From contig NZ_CAJHCR010000001.1 of assembly GCF_904848585.1 (NCBI RefSeq), positions 1,054,001 through 1,118,000 of the forward strand: 64,000 bases of DNA, read 5' to 3'. Position 1 is the stretch's first letter; every line of letters begins with the position of its first letter. Below the pieces are notes generated by a model. The model ran no database searches and was not told the DNA's origin. It saw only the letters and a program-made list of their open reading frames with translations. A program made the translations under genes and the position numbers. Of the stretch, positions 18,166 to 26,578 are shown in pieces. This stretch comes from Paraburkholderia kirstenboschensis (GTDB taxonomy: Bacteria > Pseudomonadota > Gammaproteobacteria > Burkholderiales > Burkholderiaceae).

Positions 18166-20506
18166 GAGCGCCTCCTTGCGCGCGGTGAATGTATTCCCAG
18201 ACGACCTTCGGCGTGGCCGGCATTGCGAGTTCGTCGTTGCCGTACTCGCGCAGTGCGTCTGCCAGCGCGTTGAAAATGGTGGCCGTGGCAGGCGTGATGC
18301 CGCTTTCGCCGCCGCCTTTCACGCGCAGCGGATTGCCGTGCGTCGGATCTTCCGTCAACTCGACATTGAGCGGCGGAATCACGCCGGCGCGCGGCATGCC
18401 GTAGTCCATGTATGAGCCGGTCAGCACCTGTCCGGTCTCGCGGTCCATATAGAAGCCCTCGGACAGCGCCTGGCCGATGCCTTGCGCGAGGCCGCCGTGC
18501 ACCTGACCTTCGACGATCAATGGATTGATCGGCTGGCCCACGTCGTCCACCGATGTGTAGTTCACGAGTGCCACCATGCCGGTGTCCGGGTCGATCTCGA
18601 GCTCGCAGACGGCTGTGCCCGTCGGATGCGCGGGCACGCGAGCGGTGACCTCCGCGTGCGCGTGCAGCGTCTTCGTGGAGGGCGCGCCGGGCAATCCGTC
18701 TTTCGAGACGTGTAGCGCGATGTCGGCCAGACTCACTTGCTGGCCGCTAGCCGGCACCGTGAAGTGCGCATCGGCGAATTCGACGCTTTGCGGGTCCACG
18801 TCGAACAGCGCCGCGGCCACGCGCTTGCCCGTTGCAATGATCTGGTTTGCGGTATCGACAAGCAGCATGCCGCCGAGCCGCATCGTGCGATCCGAATGGC
18901 TGCCGCCGCCCACGCTCACGAACGCGGTGTCGCCCGTGCGCAGCTTCACGGCTTCCATCGGTACGCCCAGGTGATGCGCGATCACTTGCGCAAAAGTAGT
19001 TTCGTGGCCCTGTCCGGTCGATTGCGTGCCCGACACGATATCGACGCTGCCGTCCGCGTGCACGGTCAGCTCGATGCGCTCGCGCGGCGCGCCGACCGGC
19101 GACTCGATGTAGTTGGCGAGGCCGATGCCGCGCAGCCGTCCATTGGCGCGGGACTGCGCCCGGCGCTCCTCGAAGCTGTCCCATTGCGCGAGCGTCAGGG
19201 CGCGCGCCATATTGCGCGCGAAGTCGCCGCTGTCGTACGTGAGGCCCATGGGGCTGCGATAGGGCAGCTTGTCGTGCAGCACGAGATTGCGGCGGCGAAT
19301 TTCCGCGCGATCGATGTGCAGTTCCGCCGCGGCGAGGTCGAGCATGCGTTCGATCACATGCGTTGCCTCGGGACGGCCCGCGCCGCGATAAGGCGCCGTC
19401 GGCACCGTGTTGGTCAATACCGCACTCACATGCACGGCGGCCACGGGCACATGGTAGACGGTCGTCATGATGCGCGTGCCGTTCGACATCGGCACATACG
19501 AGACCGTGTGCGCGCCGACGTTGCCGATCCACTCGTTGTCGATTGCGAGAATGCGGCCGTCTTTTGAAAAGCCGATGGCCGAGCGGATAATCGCATCGCG
19601 CCCCTGATAGTCGGAGAGAAACGCTTCGCTGCGATCGCTCGTCCATTTCACGGGCCGGCCGATGCGGCGCGCGGCCCACACTACAGCCAGCTGTTCGACG
19701 TAAATGAACGAGCGCGGCCCGAAGCCGCCGCCGGTGTCCGGGCATACGACGCGCACGCGCGCAGGCGGCACCTTCAGCGCGAGCGCGAGGCAAAGCTGCT
19801 GGCGCACGGCGCCCTGGCTGCCTGAGATCAGCGTGTATACGTCGGTTGCCGCGTCATAAGCGCCTATTGCGCTGCGCGGCTCCATCTGGCAATTGACGAG
19901 CCGGCTGTGATGGAACTCGCGGCGCACCACATGATCGGCTCCGGCGATGATCTCGCGCGCTCGTTCGCGCTCGCCGATCTGCGTCTGGAAGCACAGGTTG
20001 CCGTGCGCGCCGTCCCACAGTTGCGGCGCATCCGGCTGCATCGCGTCGACGCCGTTGACGACGGCGTCGAGCACGTCGAAATCGACTTCGATCAACTCCG
20101 TTGCGTTGCGCGCCTGCAGTGGCGTCTCGGCGATCACCATGGCGATCGCCTCGCCCACATAGCGCACGCGATCTGTCGGCAACGGAATATGCGGCTGATT
20201 GAAGATCGAGCCCGTTAGCGACGTGAGGAAAGCCTTTCTGGTCGCGTCGATCGCATCGACAGGATTAGGGACATGGTCCACGCCCTGGAAGCCGTCGTCG
20301 AGATAATCCTGACCGACGAGCACTGCGATAACGCCGGGCGCTTCACGCGCGGCGGCGATGTCGATCGAACGCAACACGGCGTGCGCATGCGGCGAGCGCA
20401 AAAAGGCCGCATGCAACTGTCCGTCGACGTGGATGTCGTCCGTGTACTGGCCGCGGCCGGTAACGAAGCGCTGGTCTTCGACGCGAGGTATCGGTTTGCC
20501 GATCAT
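18155..20506 (-). CDS. Molybdenum hydroxylase (xanthine dehydrogenase family), large molybdopterin subunit
   Basis: 783 residues. Catalytic subunit that binds the molybdenum-molybdopterin-cytosine-type cofactor and hydroxylates an electron-poor carbon, usually in a heteroaromatic ring, with water. Visible are the N-terminal IPRVEDQRFVTGRGQYTDD, the GGGFG motif near residue 260, APYRGAGRPEA near residue 365 in place of the AYxCSFR loop of true CO dehydrogenases, QGHETTFAQV near 490, and the active-site Glu in GGGESG near 745. So it is not a CO dehydrogenase. Start overlaps the small-subunit stop by four bases (ATGA). Confidence 0.94.
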   Translation of the reverse strand: MIGKPIPRVEDQRFVTGRGQYTDDIHVDGQLHAAFLRSPHAHAVLRSIDIAAAREAPGVIAVLVGQDYLDDGFQGVDHVPNPVDAIDATRKAFLTSLTGSIFNQPHIPLPTDRVRYVGEAIAMVIAETPLQARNATELIEVDFDVLDAVVNGVDAMQPDAPQLWDGAHGNLCFQTQIGERERAREIIAGADHVVRREFHHSRLVNCQMEPRSAIGAYDAATDVYTLISGSQGAVRQQLCLALALKVPPARVRVVCPDTGGGFGPRSFIYVEQLAVVWAARRIGRPVKWTSDRSEAFLSDYQGRDAIIRSAIGFSKDGRILAIDNEWIGNVGAHTVSYVPMSNGTRIMTTVYHVPVAAVHVSAVLTNTVPTAPYRGAGRPEATHVIERMLDLAAAELHIDRAEIRRRNLVLHDKLPYRSPMGLTYDSGDFARNMARALTLAQWDSFEERRAQSRANGRLRGIGLANYIESPVGAPRERIELTVHADGSVDIVSGTQSTGQGHETTFAQVIAHHLGVPMEAVKLRTGDTAFVSVGGGSHSDRTMRLGGMLLVDTANQIIATGKRVAAALFDVDPQSVEFADAHFTVPASGQQVSLADIALHVSKDGLPGAPSTKTLHAHAEVTARVPAHPTGTAVCELEIDPDTGMVALVNYTSVDDVGQPINPLIVEGQVHGGLAQGIGQALSEGFYMDRETGQVLTGSYMDYGMPRAGVIPPLNVELTEDPTHGNPLRVKGGGESGITPATATIFNALADALREYGNDELAMPATPKVVWEYIHRAQGGAHVN

Positions 20507-21012
20507 GACGTGCGCGCCTCCGTCTTCGCGAACGGCGCATCCGGGTACATTTCGCGCGCCGCATGACGAACCGCTTCGATAATGTTCACATAACCCGTGC
20601 AACGGCAGATGTTGCCTTCCAGCGCATGACTGATGCTCGCCTGGTCGAGCGCCGGCTCTTCGCGCAGATAGAACGCGCTCGACATGATCATGCCCGGCGT
20701 GCAGAAGCCGCATTGCAACCCGTGGCATTGAACGAAGGCATCCTGCACCGGGTGGAGCTTGCCGCCGCACTTCGCATTGAGACGTTCCACCGTGACGACC
20801 TGGCCTCCGCTCGCCTGCGCCGCGAGGACGGTGCAGGACTTGACGGCCTGACCGTCGAGATGCACCGTGCACGCGCCGCACTGGCTCGTATCGCAACCGA
20901 CGTGCGTGCCCGTGAGGCGCAAATGCTCGCGCAGGAACTCGACCAGGAGCGTGTTATCGGGTACGTCGCGCGTGACGTCCGCGCCGTTCACCTGCAATTG
21001 GACTTCAACCAT
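20503..21012 (-). CDS. Molybdenum hydroxylase, small 2Fe-2S subunit
   Basis: 169 residues carrying two [2Fe-2S] clusters. The plant-ferredoxin-like N-terminal domain has [16 protein letters not shown] (about 39-54) plus a later Cys; the C-terminal helical domain has CGFCTPGM and CRCTGY. It passes electrons from the molybdenum centre to the FAD subunit. Gene order in transcription is medium subunit, CoxG, small, large, and the small/large genes overlap by four bases. Confidence 0.96.
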   Translation of the reverse strand: MVEVQLQVNGADVTRDVPDNTLLVEFLREHLRLTGTHVGCDTSQCGACTVHLDGQAVKSCTVLAAQASGGQVVTVERLNAKCGGKLHPVQDAFVQCHGLQCGFCTPGMIMSSAFYLREEPALDQASISHALEGNICRCTGYVNIIEAVRHAAREMYPDAPFAKTEARTS

Positions 21013-21042
21013 GATTCACCTGTGTTTCCCGTTCTTGCACGC

Positions 21043-21504
21043 TCATTGCGCGGCGCTCTGGCTCGTTGCGGTGAGCGTTGCGTTGAAGCGCTTGAAGAAT
21101 TCAGCGGCGAGCTTGTTGGCCACCGAGGACACGAGACGCGAGCCGATCTGCGCAAGCTTGCCGCCGACCTGCGCTTGCGCCACATAGGTGAGCAGCGTGC
21201 CGTCTTCGGCGTCGGCGAGCGTCACGGTTGCCGTCATCTTGCCGAAGCCCGCGATGCCGCCTTCGCCCTGGCCGACGATCCTATAGCCGTTCGGCGCGTC
21301 GCGATCGGACAGATCGAGCGTGCCCTTGAAGCGCGCTTTCACGGGTCCGACCGAAGCCACCACGACCGCCTTGTAGCGGTCTTCGCTTTCGGCCTCGAAC
21401 GACTCGCAGCCAGGAACGCAGCCCTGCAGCACGGATGCGTCGTTGAGTCCTTGCCATACCTGTTCGCGCGATGCCGCGATGGTTTGCGATCCGGTAAATT
21501 CCAT
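21043..21504 (-). CDS. CoxG-like SRPBCC protein of the molybdenum hydroxylase
   Basis: 153 residues of the CoxG/carbon monoxide dehydrogenase subunit G family (START/SRPBCC fold). It opens [17 protein letters not shown] and has the typical [13 protein letters not shown] segment near residue 28. CoxG-type proteins are not part of the purified catalytic trimer; they are linked to assembly or, in some cases, to quinone delivery or membrane attachment of the enzyme. Location between the medium and small subunit genes ties it to this enzyme. Confidence 0.9.
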   Translation of the reverse strand: MEFTGSQTIAASREQVWQGLNDASVLQGCVPGCESFEAESEDRYKAVVVASVGPVKARFKGTLDLSDRDAPNGYRIVGQGEGGIAGFGKMTATVTLADAEDGTLLTYVAQAQVGGKLAQIGSRLVSSVANKLAAEFFKRFNATLTATSQSAAQ

Positions 21505-21530
21505 TCATTGTCTCCTCGATGAACGCGCCG

Positions 21531-22334
21531 TTACGGCGCGAGCAGCGCGTGCAACGCGCGGCGGGTATAGGTTTCGATCAGATGGGCGCGATACGGCGCC
21601 GACGCGTTGTCGTCGTCGGGGAGCGTATCGCGGTCGATGCACAGCGACGCGAGCGCCGCGTGCGAAAGGTCCTGCTGTAATGCGTTTTCCGCATCGAACC
21701 AGCGGAACACCGACGCGCCCGCGCCCGTCACCGCGACGCGGATCGCATCGTCGTACTGGGCGATGAATACGCCGGCCACCGCGTAGCCGGACGCCGGATG
21801 CCGGTACTTCGCATAGGACGCCCGCGCCGGGATCGCGAACTCGATCGCGGTGACGAGTTCGTCCGCGCTGAGCGCGGTCTCGAACGTGTCGACGAAAAAT
21901 TCGTCGGCGGCAATGCGGCGTTGCGACGACGTGAGCACGTGGGCGTTCAGGCCGAGCACGGCGGCGGGGTAGTCGGCGGCGGGATCGTTGTTCGCGACCG
22001 AGCCGCCGAGCGTGCCGCGGTTGCGCACCTGCGGATCGGCAATGACACCTGCCAGATACGCGAGCGCCGGAATCGCGCCGCGCACGATGGTCGAGGCCGC
22101 CACTTCCGCGTGTTTCGTCAGCGCGCCAATGCGCAAAACGCCGCCGCGCACTTCGATGCCGCGCAGTGCGTCGATCCGCGTGAGATCGACCAGGTGCGAC
22201 GGTGCGGCGAGGCGCTGCTTGAGTGTGGGAATGAGCGTCATGCCGCCCGACAGCGGCCGCGCTTCTTCATGCTCGCGCAGCCAGCCGACAGCCTCGTCAA
22301 GCGATGCCGCGCGCAGATAGGTGGTTTCGTACAT
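21531..22334 (-). CDS. Molybdenum hydroxylase, medium FAD-binding subunit
   Basis: 267 residues of the FAD-binding CoxM/CutM family. Two FAD-contacting motifs are recognisable: PLSGGMTLIP near residue 28 and the GTLGGSVANNDPAADYP segment near residue 108, the second closely matching the TIGGxxxxxDPAxD family signature. It takes electrons from the 2Fe-2S subunit and passes them to an acceptor. GGAG lies six bases before the ATG. First of the four hydroxylase genes in transcription order, 60 bases after the alpha/beta hydrolase. Confidence 0.93.
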   Translation of the reverse strand: MYETTYLRAASLDEAVGWLREHEEARPLSGGMTLIPTLKQRLAAPSHLVDLTRIDALRGIEVRGGVLRIGALTKHAEVAASTIVRGAIPALAYLAGVIADPQVRNRGTLGGSVANNDPAADYPAAVLGLNAHVLTSSQRRIAADEFFVDTFETALSADELVTAIEFAIPARASYAKYRHPASGYAVAGVFIAQYDDAIRVAVTGAGASVFRWFDAENALQQDLSHAALASLCIDRDTLPDDDNASAPYRAHLIETYTRRALHALLAP

Positions 22335-22394
22335 TGTGTCTCCTGCGGCATGTGCGTCTTCTCGTGCGCATGCCTGACTGCTGGATGCGGTCCG

Positions 22395-23159
22395 TTACGG
22401 CTGCGAGAGCCAGTTTTCGAGTGCGGTGGCAAGCGCCACCGGCACTTCGTACATTGCGTAGTGCCCGGCATTGGGCAACGTTTCCAGCGCGGCATTGGGA
22501 TACCACTTCAGCCACGTGCCCGTTGTCAGATCCGCGGTGATAGCCGGATCATGTTCGCCCACAAACAGCTTGACCGGCGTCGGATTGCCTGCCACTTGCG
22601 CGGCAAAATCGCCCGTTGCCCAATGCGGCAGGTACGCCGCGAAAGCTTCGCGCCGCGACTCGCGCTGCGATTGCTGTGCGAGGTGCGCGCTCCATCGCGC
22701 GGCAAGCCGGCTGCCCGTCGAAAAGTGAATGATGCCTGCGCGCCTGGCCACGTCGTCGATTGCGGCGGAAAACATCGCGAGGCGCGAGTCGTCCATGCGC
22801 GAGCCGCATGCGGGCACGGCCGATATGCCCGCCATTTTCACGATGCGTTCCGGCGCCGCGAGCAGCACGCGTTGCATCGCCATGCCGCCCATCGAGTGGC
22901 CGACCAGGCTGAAGCGCCACCAGTCGAGATGGTCGGCGAGGGCGAGCACATCGCTTGCCACTTCGTCGAACGTGAATGCGCCGTGAATGTCGCGCGAAAG
23001 CCCGTAGCCGCGATAGTCGAAGAACGCGTAGGTGAAGCGTTCAGGATCGAGCGCGGGCGTGAGCGCGTTCCAGTCGGAAGAGCTGCCGAACCAGCCGTTC
23101 AGCACGATGACCTTGTGCGGACCATGTCCGAACTGCGCGAAGCCGTTGAGCGTCGTCAT
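22395..23159 (-). CDS. Alpha/beta hydrolase
   Basis: 254 residues with a complete catalytic set: nucleophile Ser in GHSMGG near residue 89, acid Asp in GEHDP near 198 and His in GHYAM near 232. The oxyanion-hole region is LNGWFGSS. The family includes ring-fission-product hydrolases, lactonases and esterases; in this context it could cleave a ring-opened intermediate or an ester/lactone of the substrate. It overlaps the fumarylacetoacetase stop by four bases (ATGA), so the two proteins are likely made together. Confidence 0.9.
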   Translation of the reverse strand: MTTLNGFAQFGHGPHKVIVLNGWFGSSSDWNALTPALDPERFTYAFFDYRGYGLSRDIHGAFTFDEVASDVLALADHLDWWRFSLVGHSMGGMAMQRVLLAAPERIVKMAGISAVPACGSRMDDSRLAMFSAAIDDVARRAGIIHFSTGSRLAARWSAHLAQQSQRESRREAFAAYLPHWATGDFAAQVAGNPTPVKLFVGEHDPAITADLTTGTWLKWYPNAALETLPNAGHYAMYEVPVALATALENWLSQP

Positions 23160-24517
23160 GATTCAGTGCTCTCCGTGCGTTGATGCGTTGAACGCTGGGG
23201 GTACGGCAAAGCGGGAGCGATATATCCGCGGCATTCGCCGAATCCGATCGACACGGCGCCCGGCGCGCTCGCTCGCGCGCTCAGCACAATTTCGTCGCCG
23301 TCTTCGAGCGCGACGCGCGATTCGCCGCCCGGCAGCGTCAGCGGGTTTTTGCCGGCATTGGTCAATTCGGTCAGACAGGCGCGCGACTCATCGCTCGCAC
23401 CGGAAATCGTGCCGCTGCCGAGCAGGTCGCCCGTGCGCAGATTGCAGCCGTTGCTCGTGTGATGCGCGACCATCTGCGCGAACGTCCAGTACAGATTGTC
23501 GAGACGCGTATGCGTGATCCGCACCGGATCGATGCGCACGCGCCGCATCGCAGCCGTGGACAGATGCGCGTAAAGCTGCAGATTCAGACCGCCGCTTTGC
23601 TGGTCTTCTTCGCCGAGAAGATGCGGCAGGACAACCGGATCGTTCGCCGCGCGCCGAGGCGCTGCCTTGCGAAACGGTGCGAGCGCTTCCTCGGTGACGA
23701 TCCACGGCGAGATGCTCGAGTGAAAGCTTTTTCCAAGGAACGGCCCGAGCACCTGCTCGAACCATTGAATGCTTTTGGCCGACCAGTCGTTGAGCAAACA
23801 ATAGCCGAAGATGTGAGCGCGAGCGTGGTCGACTGGAACGGCTTGCGTGAGTTCGTTGCCGCGACCGATCACGGCAGCGAGTTCCAGTTCGAAATCGAGC
23901 ATCGGCGCGGGGCCGAAACACACGTTGCCGTCCGCGTCGCGATACTGGCCGTAGGGGCGCCGCACTGCGCCGCCACTCGCGCGCAGCGATGAAGCCCGCC
24001 CATGGTATGCGATCGGCAGCGACTTGAACGCAGGAGGAAGCGGGTCGACGAGGCCCTTGTAGCGGCCATGCCGCTCGGTGTGATGGAGCGACGTCAGAAA
24101 GTCGGTGTAGTCGCCAATCGTGCAGGGCAGTGTGAGTTCCACATCGCTCATGCGCGGCAGCACGGCGTCGATCGACGACTCGAGCCGCGGACGTGCGGGC
24201 GCATCGTATTCGAGCAGCGCCGACAGCGCGGCGCGCAAGGCGCTCACATGGCGGGTGTCGAGCGCCATCAACGCGTTCAGCGTGCCGTCGCGAGCCGCCG
24301 CGCAGGCAAGCGCCGCGTCGCCGTCCAGCAGCGCCAGGTCATGCACCGCACGCAGATCCACGATGCGATCGCCAATTGCGACGCCGGTGCGCGCTTCGCC
24401 GTCGCGCACGAATGCGCCAAACGGCAGGTTCTGGATGGGGAAATCCGCGTTACCGGTGTTCGCCGATTCGATCCAGCTGCGACGCGCCGGATCGTGCGTG
24501 GGATTGAGCGCGCTCAT
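23156..24517 (-). CDS. Fumarylacetoacetase family hydrolase
   Basis: 453 residues, full-length fumarylacetoacetase rather than the shorter FAH-domain type. It has the SH3-like N-terminal domain and the metal/catalytic segments: DYTDFLTSLHH near residue 131 (metal Asp and catalytic His), DFELELA with the two metal Glu near 205, and LNDWSAKSIQWFE with metal Asp near 240, followed by the Lys in LGKSFHSS. The family cleaves a carbon-carbon bond in beta-diketo acids such as fumarylacetoacetate. No homogentisate dioxygenase or maleylacetoacetate isomerase is nearby, so it may act on an analogous ring-cleavage product. Overlaps both neighbours by four bases. Confidence 0.92.
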   Translation of the reverse strand: MSALNPTHDPARRSWIESANTGNADFPIQNLPFGAFVRDGEARTGVAIGDRIVDLRAVHDLALLDGDAALACAAARDGTLNALMALDTRHVSALRAALSALLEYDAPARPRLESSIDAVLPRMSDVELTLPCTIGDYTDFLTSLHHTERHGRYKGLVDPLPPAFKSLPIAYHGRASSLRASGGAVRRPYGQYRDADGNVCFGPAPMLDFELELAAVIGRGNELTQAVPVDHARAHIFGYCLLNDWSAKSIQWFEQVLGPFLGKSFHSSISPWIVTEEALAPFRKAAPRRAANDPVVLPHLLGEEDQQSGGLNLQLYAHLSTAAMRRVRIDPVRITHTRLDNLYWTFAQMVAHHTSNGCNLRTGDLLGSGTISGASDESRACLTELTNAGKNPLTLPGGESRVALEDGDEIVLSARASAPGAVSIGFGECRGYIAPALPYPQRSTHQRTESTES

Positions 24518-25053
24518 GCGGGGCGTGTCTCCGATGCTTTGCTTTTTTCAGCGGTCCACGCGTCGAGCGCCGGCCGGGCCCGCATTTTATAACCCGCGAG
24601 TTCTTCGGCGGGCGCAACGGGCACTGTCAACTCGACCCGCAAGCCATTCGGGTCGAAGAAGTAGATCGAGCGCACGAAGTGATGATCCGTGACACCGAGC
24701 ACGTCCACGCCGTTGCCGATCAGGCGTGCTTTCATCGATTCGAGCTGATCGAGTGTTTCGAGGCGCAGCGCAATGTGATTGACCCACGCAGGCGTGTTCG
24801 GCGACGCAAGCGCGGCCGTGGCGTCGCCCAGATCGAAGAACGCGATGTTCGAACCGTCGGCCATTTCGAAGAACAGGTGCACGTAAGGGCAATGTTCGCC
24901 GGTGCTCGGTACACGATCGAGCCGGATCACGTGCACGAGCGGCAGGCCGAGAATGTCTTCATAGAAGTGACGCGTTTCTTCCGCGTCGCGGCAGCGCCAC
25001 GCAAAGTGATGCAGGCCTAGCACCGGCGCCGCGGGGTTGAGAGCGATGGACAC
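24514..25053 (-). CDS. VOC-family metalloprotein, candidate single-domain ring-cleavage dioxygenase
   Basis: 179 residues, two beta-alpha-beta-beta-beta modules of the vicinal-oxygen-chelate fold. The metal triad is in place: His16 in LHHFAW, His93 in NHIAL and Glu141 in LRVEL. GTG start with AAGGAGA four bases upstream. VOC proteins include glyoxalase I, extradiol dioxygenases and hydroquinone dioxygenases. Because it lies between a ring-hydroxylating monooxygenase and a fumarylacetoacetase, and no other ring-cleaving enzyme is in the cluster, ring cleavage is a reasonable role, but a glyoxalase or isomerase function cannot be ruled out. Confidence 0.85.
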   Translation of the reverse strand: MSIALNPAAPVLGLHHFAWRCRDAEETRHFYEDILGLPLVHVIRLDRVPSTGEHCPYVHLFFEMADGSNIAFFDLGDATAALASPNTPAWVNHIALRLETLDQLESMKARLIGNGVDVLGVTDHHFVRSIYFFDPNGLRVELTVPVAPAEELAGYKMRARPALDAWTAEKSKASETRPA

Positions 25054-25111
25054 AGTGTCTCCTTGTATTGCTGGGTCGTACGGGGCAGCGTCGAATGAAA
25101 GTCAGCGCGGA

Positions 25112-26299
25112 TCAGACCTCGACCGTGTCGACGTTGTATTCGAACAGCCAGTTGTAGCGCTCCTTCACGCGTTCCTCGCTCCATTCCCGATCGACGTAGG
25201 CGGCGGCGCCTTCCGCGTGGGCCAGCTGCGGGTTGTGAAAGCGCGTTGCGTTGGCCGCCGATCCGCGCACGACCTTCGAGGTGCGCTCGAGCCGCAGCGC
25301 TTCATAGCGCTGCAGCGCCCGAGGCACGTCGTGCGCATGGCGTTCGAGGCAGCGCGCGAGCAGATAGCCGTCCTCGATCGCCATGCCGGCGCCTTGCGCG
25401 AGAAACGGCAGCGTGGGGTGGCACGCATCGCCAAGCAGCGTGGCGTGGCCGTGGCTCCAGCGGGTCATCGGCTCGCGCACCATCAGCGCCCATTTGTAAG
25501 GGATATCGATCGCGGAAATCAGCGTACGCACGTCTTCGTGCCAGCCTTCGAAATCGGCGAGACATTCTTCGAGCGTGCCGCGTTCGGACCATGATTCGAC
25601 CTGCCAGCCCGACTTCTCGATGGCGCCGACGAAGTTGATCAAGCCGTTACCGCGCAGCGGATAGTGGATGACGTGCGCGCCCGGCCCGACCCAGTTCGCA
25701 CCATACGGCGACCGCAAATGCTCGGGCAGCCTGCTCGCGTCGATCACGCCACGCCACGCCATCACGCCTGAGAACACCGGCTCGTCGGGACCGAAGAGCG
25801 CGTGCCGCACACGCGAATGCACGCCGTCCGCACCGATCAGGAGGTCGCCTTCGCACGTTTCGCCGTTCACGGCCTGCACCAGCACCTTGCCGTTGTGCTG
25901 CGTAAAGCTCTCCACCTTATGGTTCAGGCGGATCGCGTCCGGCTTCATTGCGCGCACTACGTCGGCGAGTTTCTGATGCAGATCCGCACGATGCAGCGTG
26001 AAGTAGGGGTAGCCGTAAATTTCCCGCGATTCGGCGCCCAGATCGAACAGCCGCCAGGTCTGGCCCGTGTTCCACAGACGCACGCGCTTGCCGAGCGGTT
26101 CGCAGGCGAGCCCCTGAAGCGCGTCGCCCACGCCGAGCTGATACAGCACGCGGGTTGCGTTCGGACTCAGTTGCACGCCGGCGCCGATCTCCTTGAGCGC
26201 CTGCGCCTGCTCGAAGACCGTGACATCGAAACCTTTTTTCAACAACGCGGCAGCGGCCGTCAATCCGCCGATACCGGCGCCTGCAATAACTATCTTCAT
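25112..26299 (-). CDS. FAD-dependent aromatic ring monooxygenase, 3-hydroxybenzoate 6-hydroxylase / salicylate hydroxylase-like
   Basis: 395 residues, class A flavoprotein hydroxylase. FAD-binding GAGIGG at 7-12, the LLIGADGVHSRVR (DG) motif near 155 and the TLLGDACHPTLPFLAQGA (GD) motif near 290 are all intact. The overall pattern, including FTLHRADLH near 108 and the aromatic C-terminal end, resembles 3-hydroxybenzoate 6-hydroxylase and salicylate 1-hydroxylase. It would put a hydroxyl on the ring, using NAD(P)H and O2, before cleavage. First gene of the tight group that runs down to the crotonase; the 279 bases upstream are rich in symmetric elements. Confidence 0.92.
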   Translation of the reverse strand: MKIVIAGAGIGGLTAAAALLKKGFDVTVFEQAQALKEIGAGVQLSPNATRVLYQLGVGDALQGLACEPLGKRVRLWNTGQTWRLFDLGAESREIYGYPYFTLHRADLHQKLADVVRAMKPDAIRLNHKVESFTQHNGKVLVQAVNGETCEGDLLIGADGVHSRVRHALFGPDEPVFSGVMAWRGVIDASRLPEHLRSPYGANWVGPGAHVIHYPLRGNGLINFVGAIEKSGWQVESWSERGTLEECLADFEGWHEDVRTLISAIDIPYKWALMVREPMTRWSHGHATLLGDACHPTLPFLAQGAGMAIEDGYLLARCLERHAHDVPRALQRYEALRLERTSKVVRGSAANATRFHNPQLAHAEGAAAYVDREWSEERVKERYNWLFEYNVDTVEV

Positions 26300-26578
26300 T
26301 CGACGATTCGACCTCTTTCGTAATGGGCGCTTTTATCGATCCTGCTTATCAATCAATCGATAATATTTGTCAGTGGTAAACCCGGTGAAATCGGGAATCA
26401 CTTTAATTCAGCGCGTCACGCGAAAGAAGCAAATTAATCCGAATGGCTCATCACTGAATTTTGATAATCGGGAAAGGGTTGGGAAAACCCTCGGTTGCGC
26501 AAACGGGATGGGTAATTGAAAGGCAATTAGAGGTAATTGTGAAGGTAATTGTGAACTAACCGGGGCGTGACGGCGGGC
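26300..26578. promoter_or_regulatory. Regulatory interval between ubiX and the monooxygenase operon
   Basis: An AT-richer stretch in a GC-rich locus. It holds TTATC-N8-GATAA (26346-26363, a T-N11-A-type dyad as bound by LysR proteins, about 50 bases before the monooxygenase start), a perfect six-base-arm dyad AGGGTT-GGGAA-AACCCT (26475-26491), and a short tandem array of GGTAATTG-like units (26511-26555, last two copies GGTAATTGTGAA identical). Probably the promoter/operator region for the monooxygenase-to-LysR gene run. Confidence 0.42.

Noticed and set aside
18155..20896. Extended start for the molybdenum hydroxylase large subunit at 20896
   Set aside because: The extra ~130 residues overlap the small-subunit gene in another frame and are not part of the family; the ATG at 20506 with a four-base overlap is right.
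18155..22334. Carbon monoxide dehydrogenase (coxMSL) assignment
   Set aside because: The large subunit has APYRGAGR in place of the AYxCSFR active-site loop of true CO dehydrogenases.
26511..26555. GGTAATTG repeats considered as a recombination or attachment site
   Set aside because: No integrase or mobile gene is nearby and the units have no core-and-arm organisation; a regulatory role is more likely.
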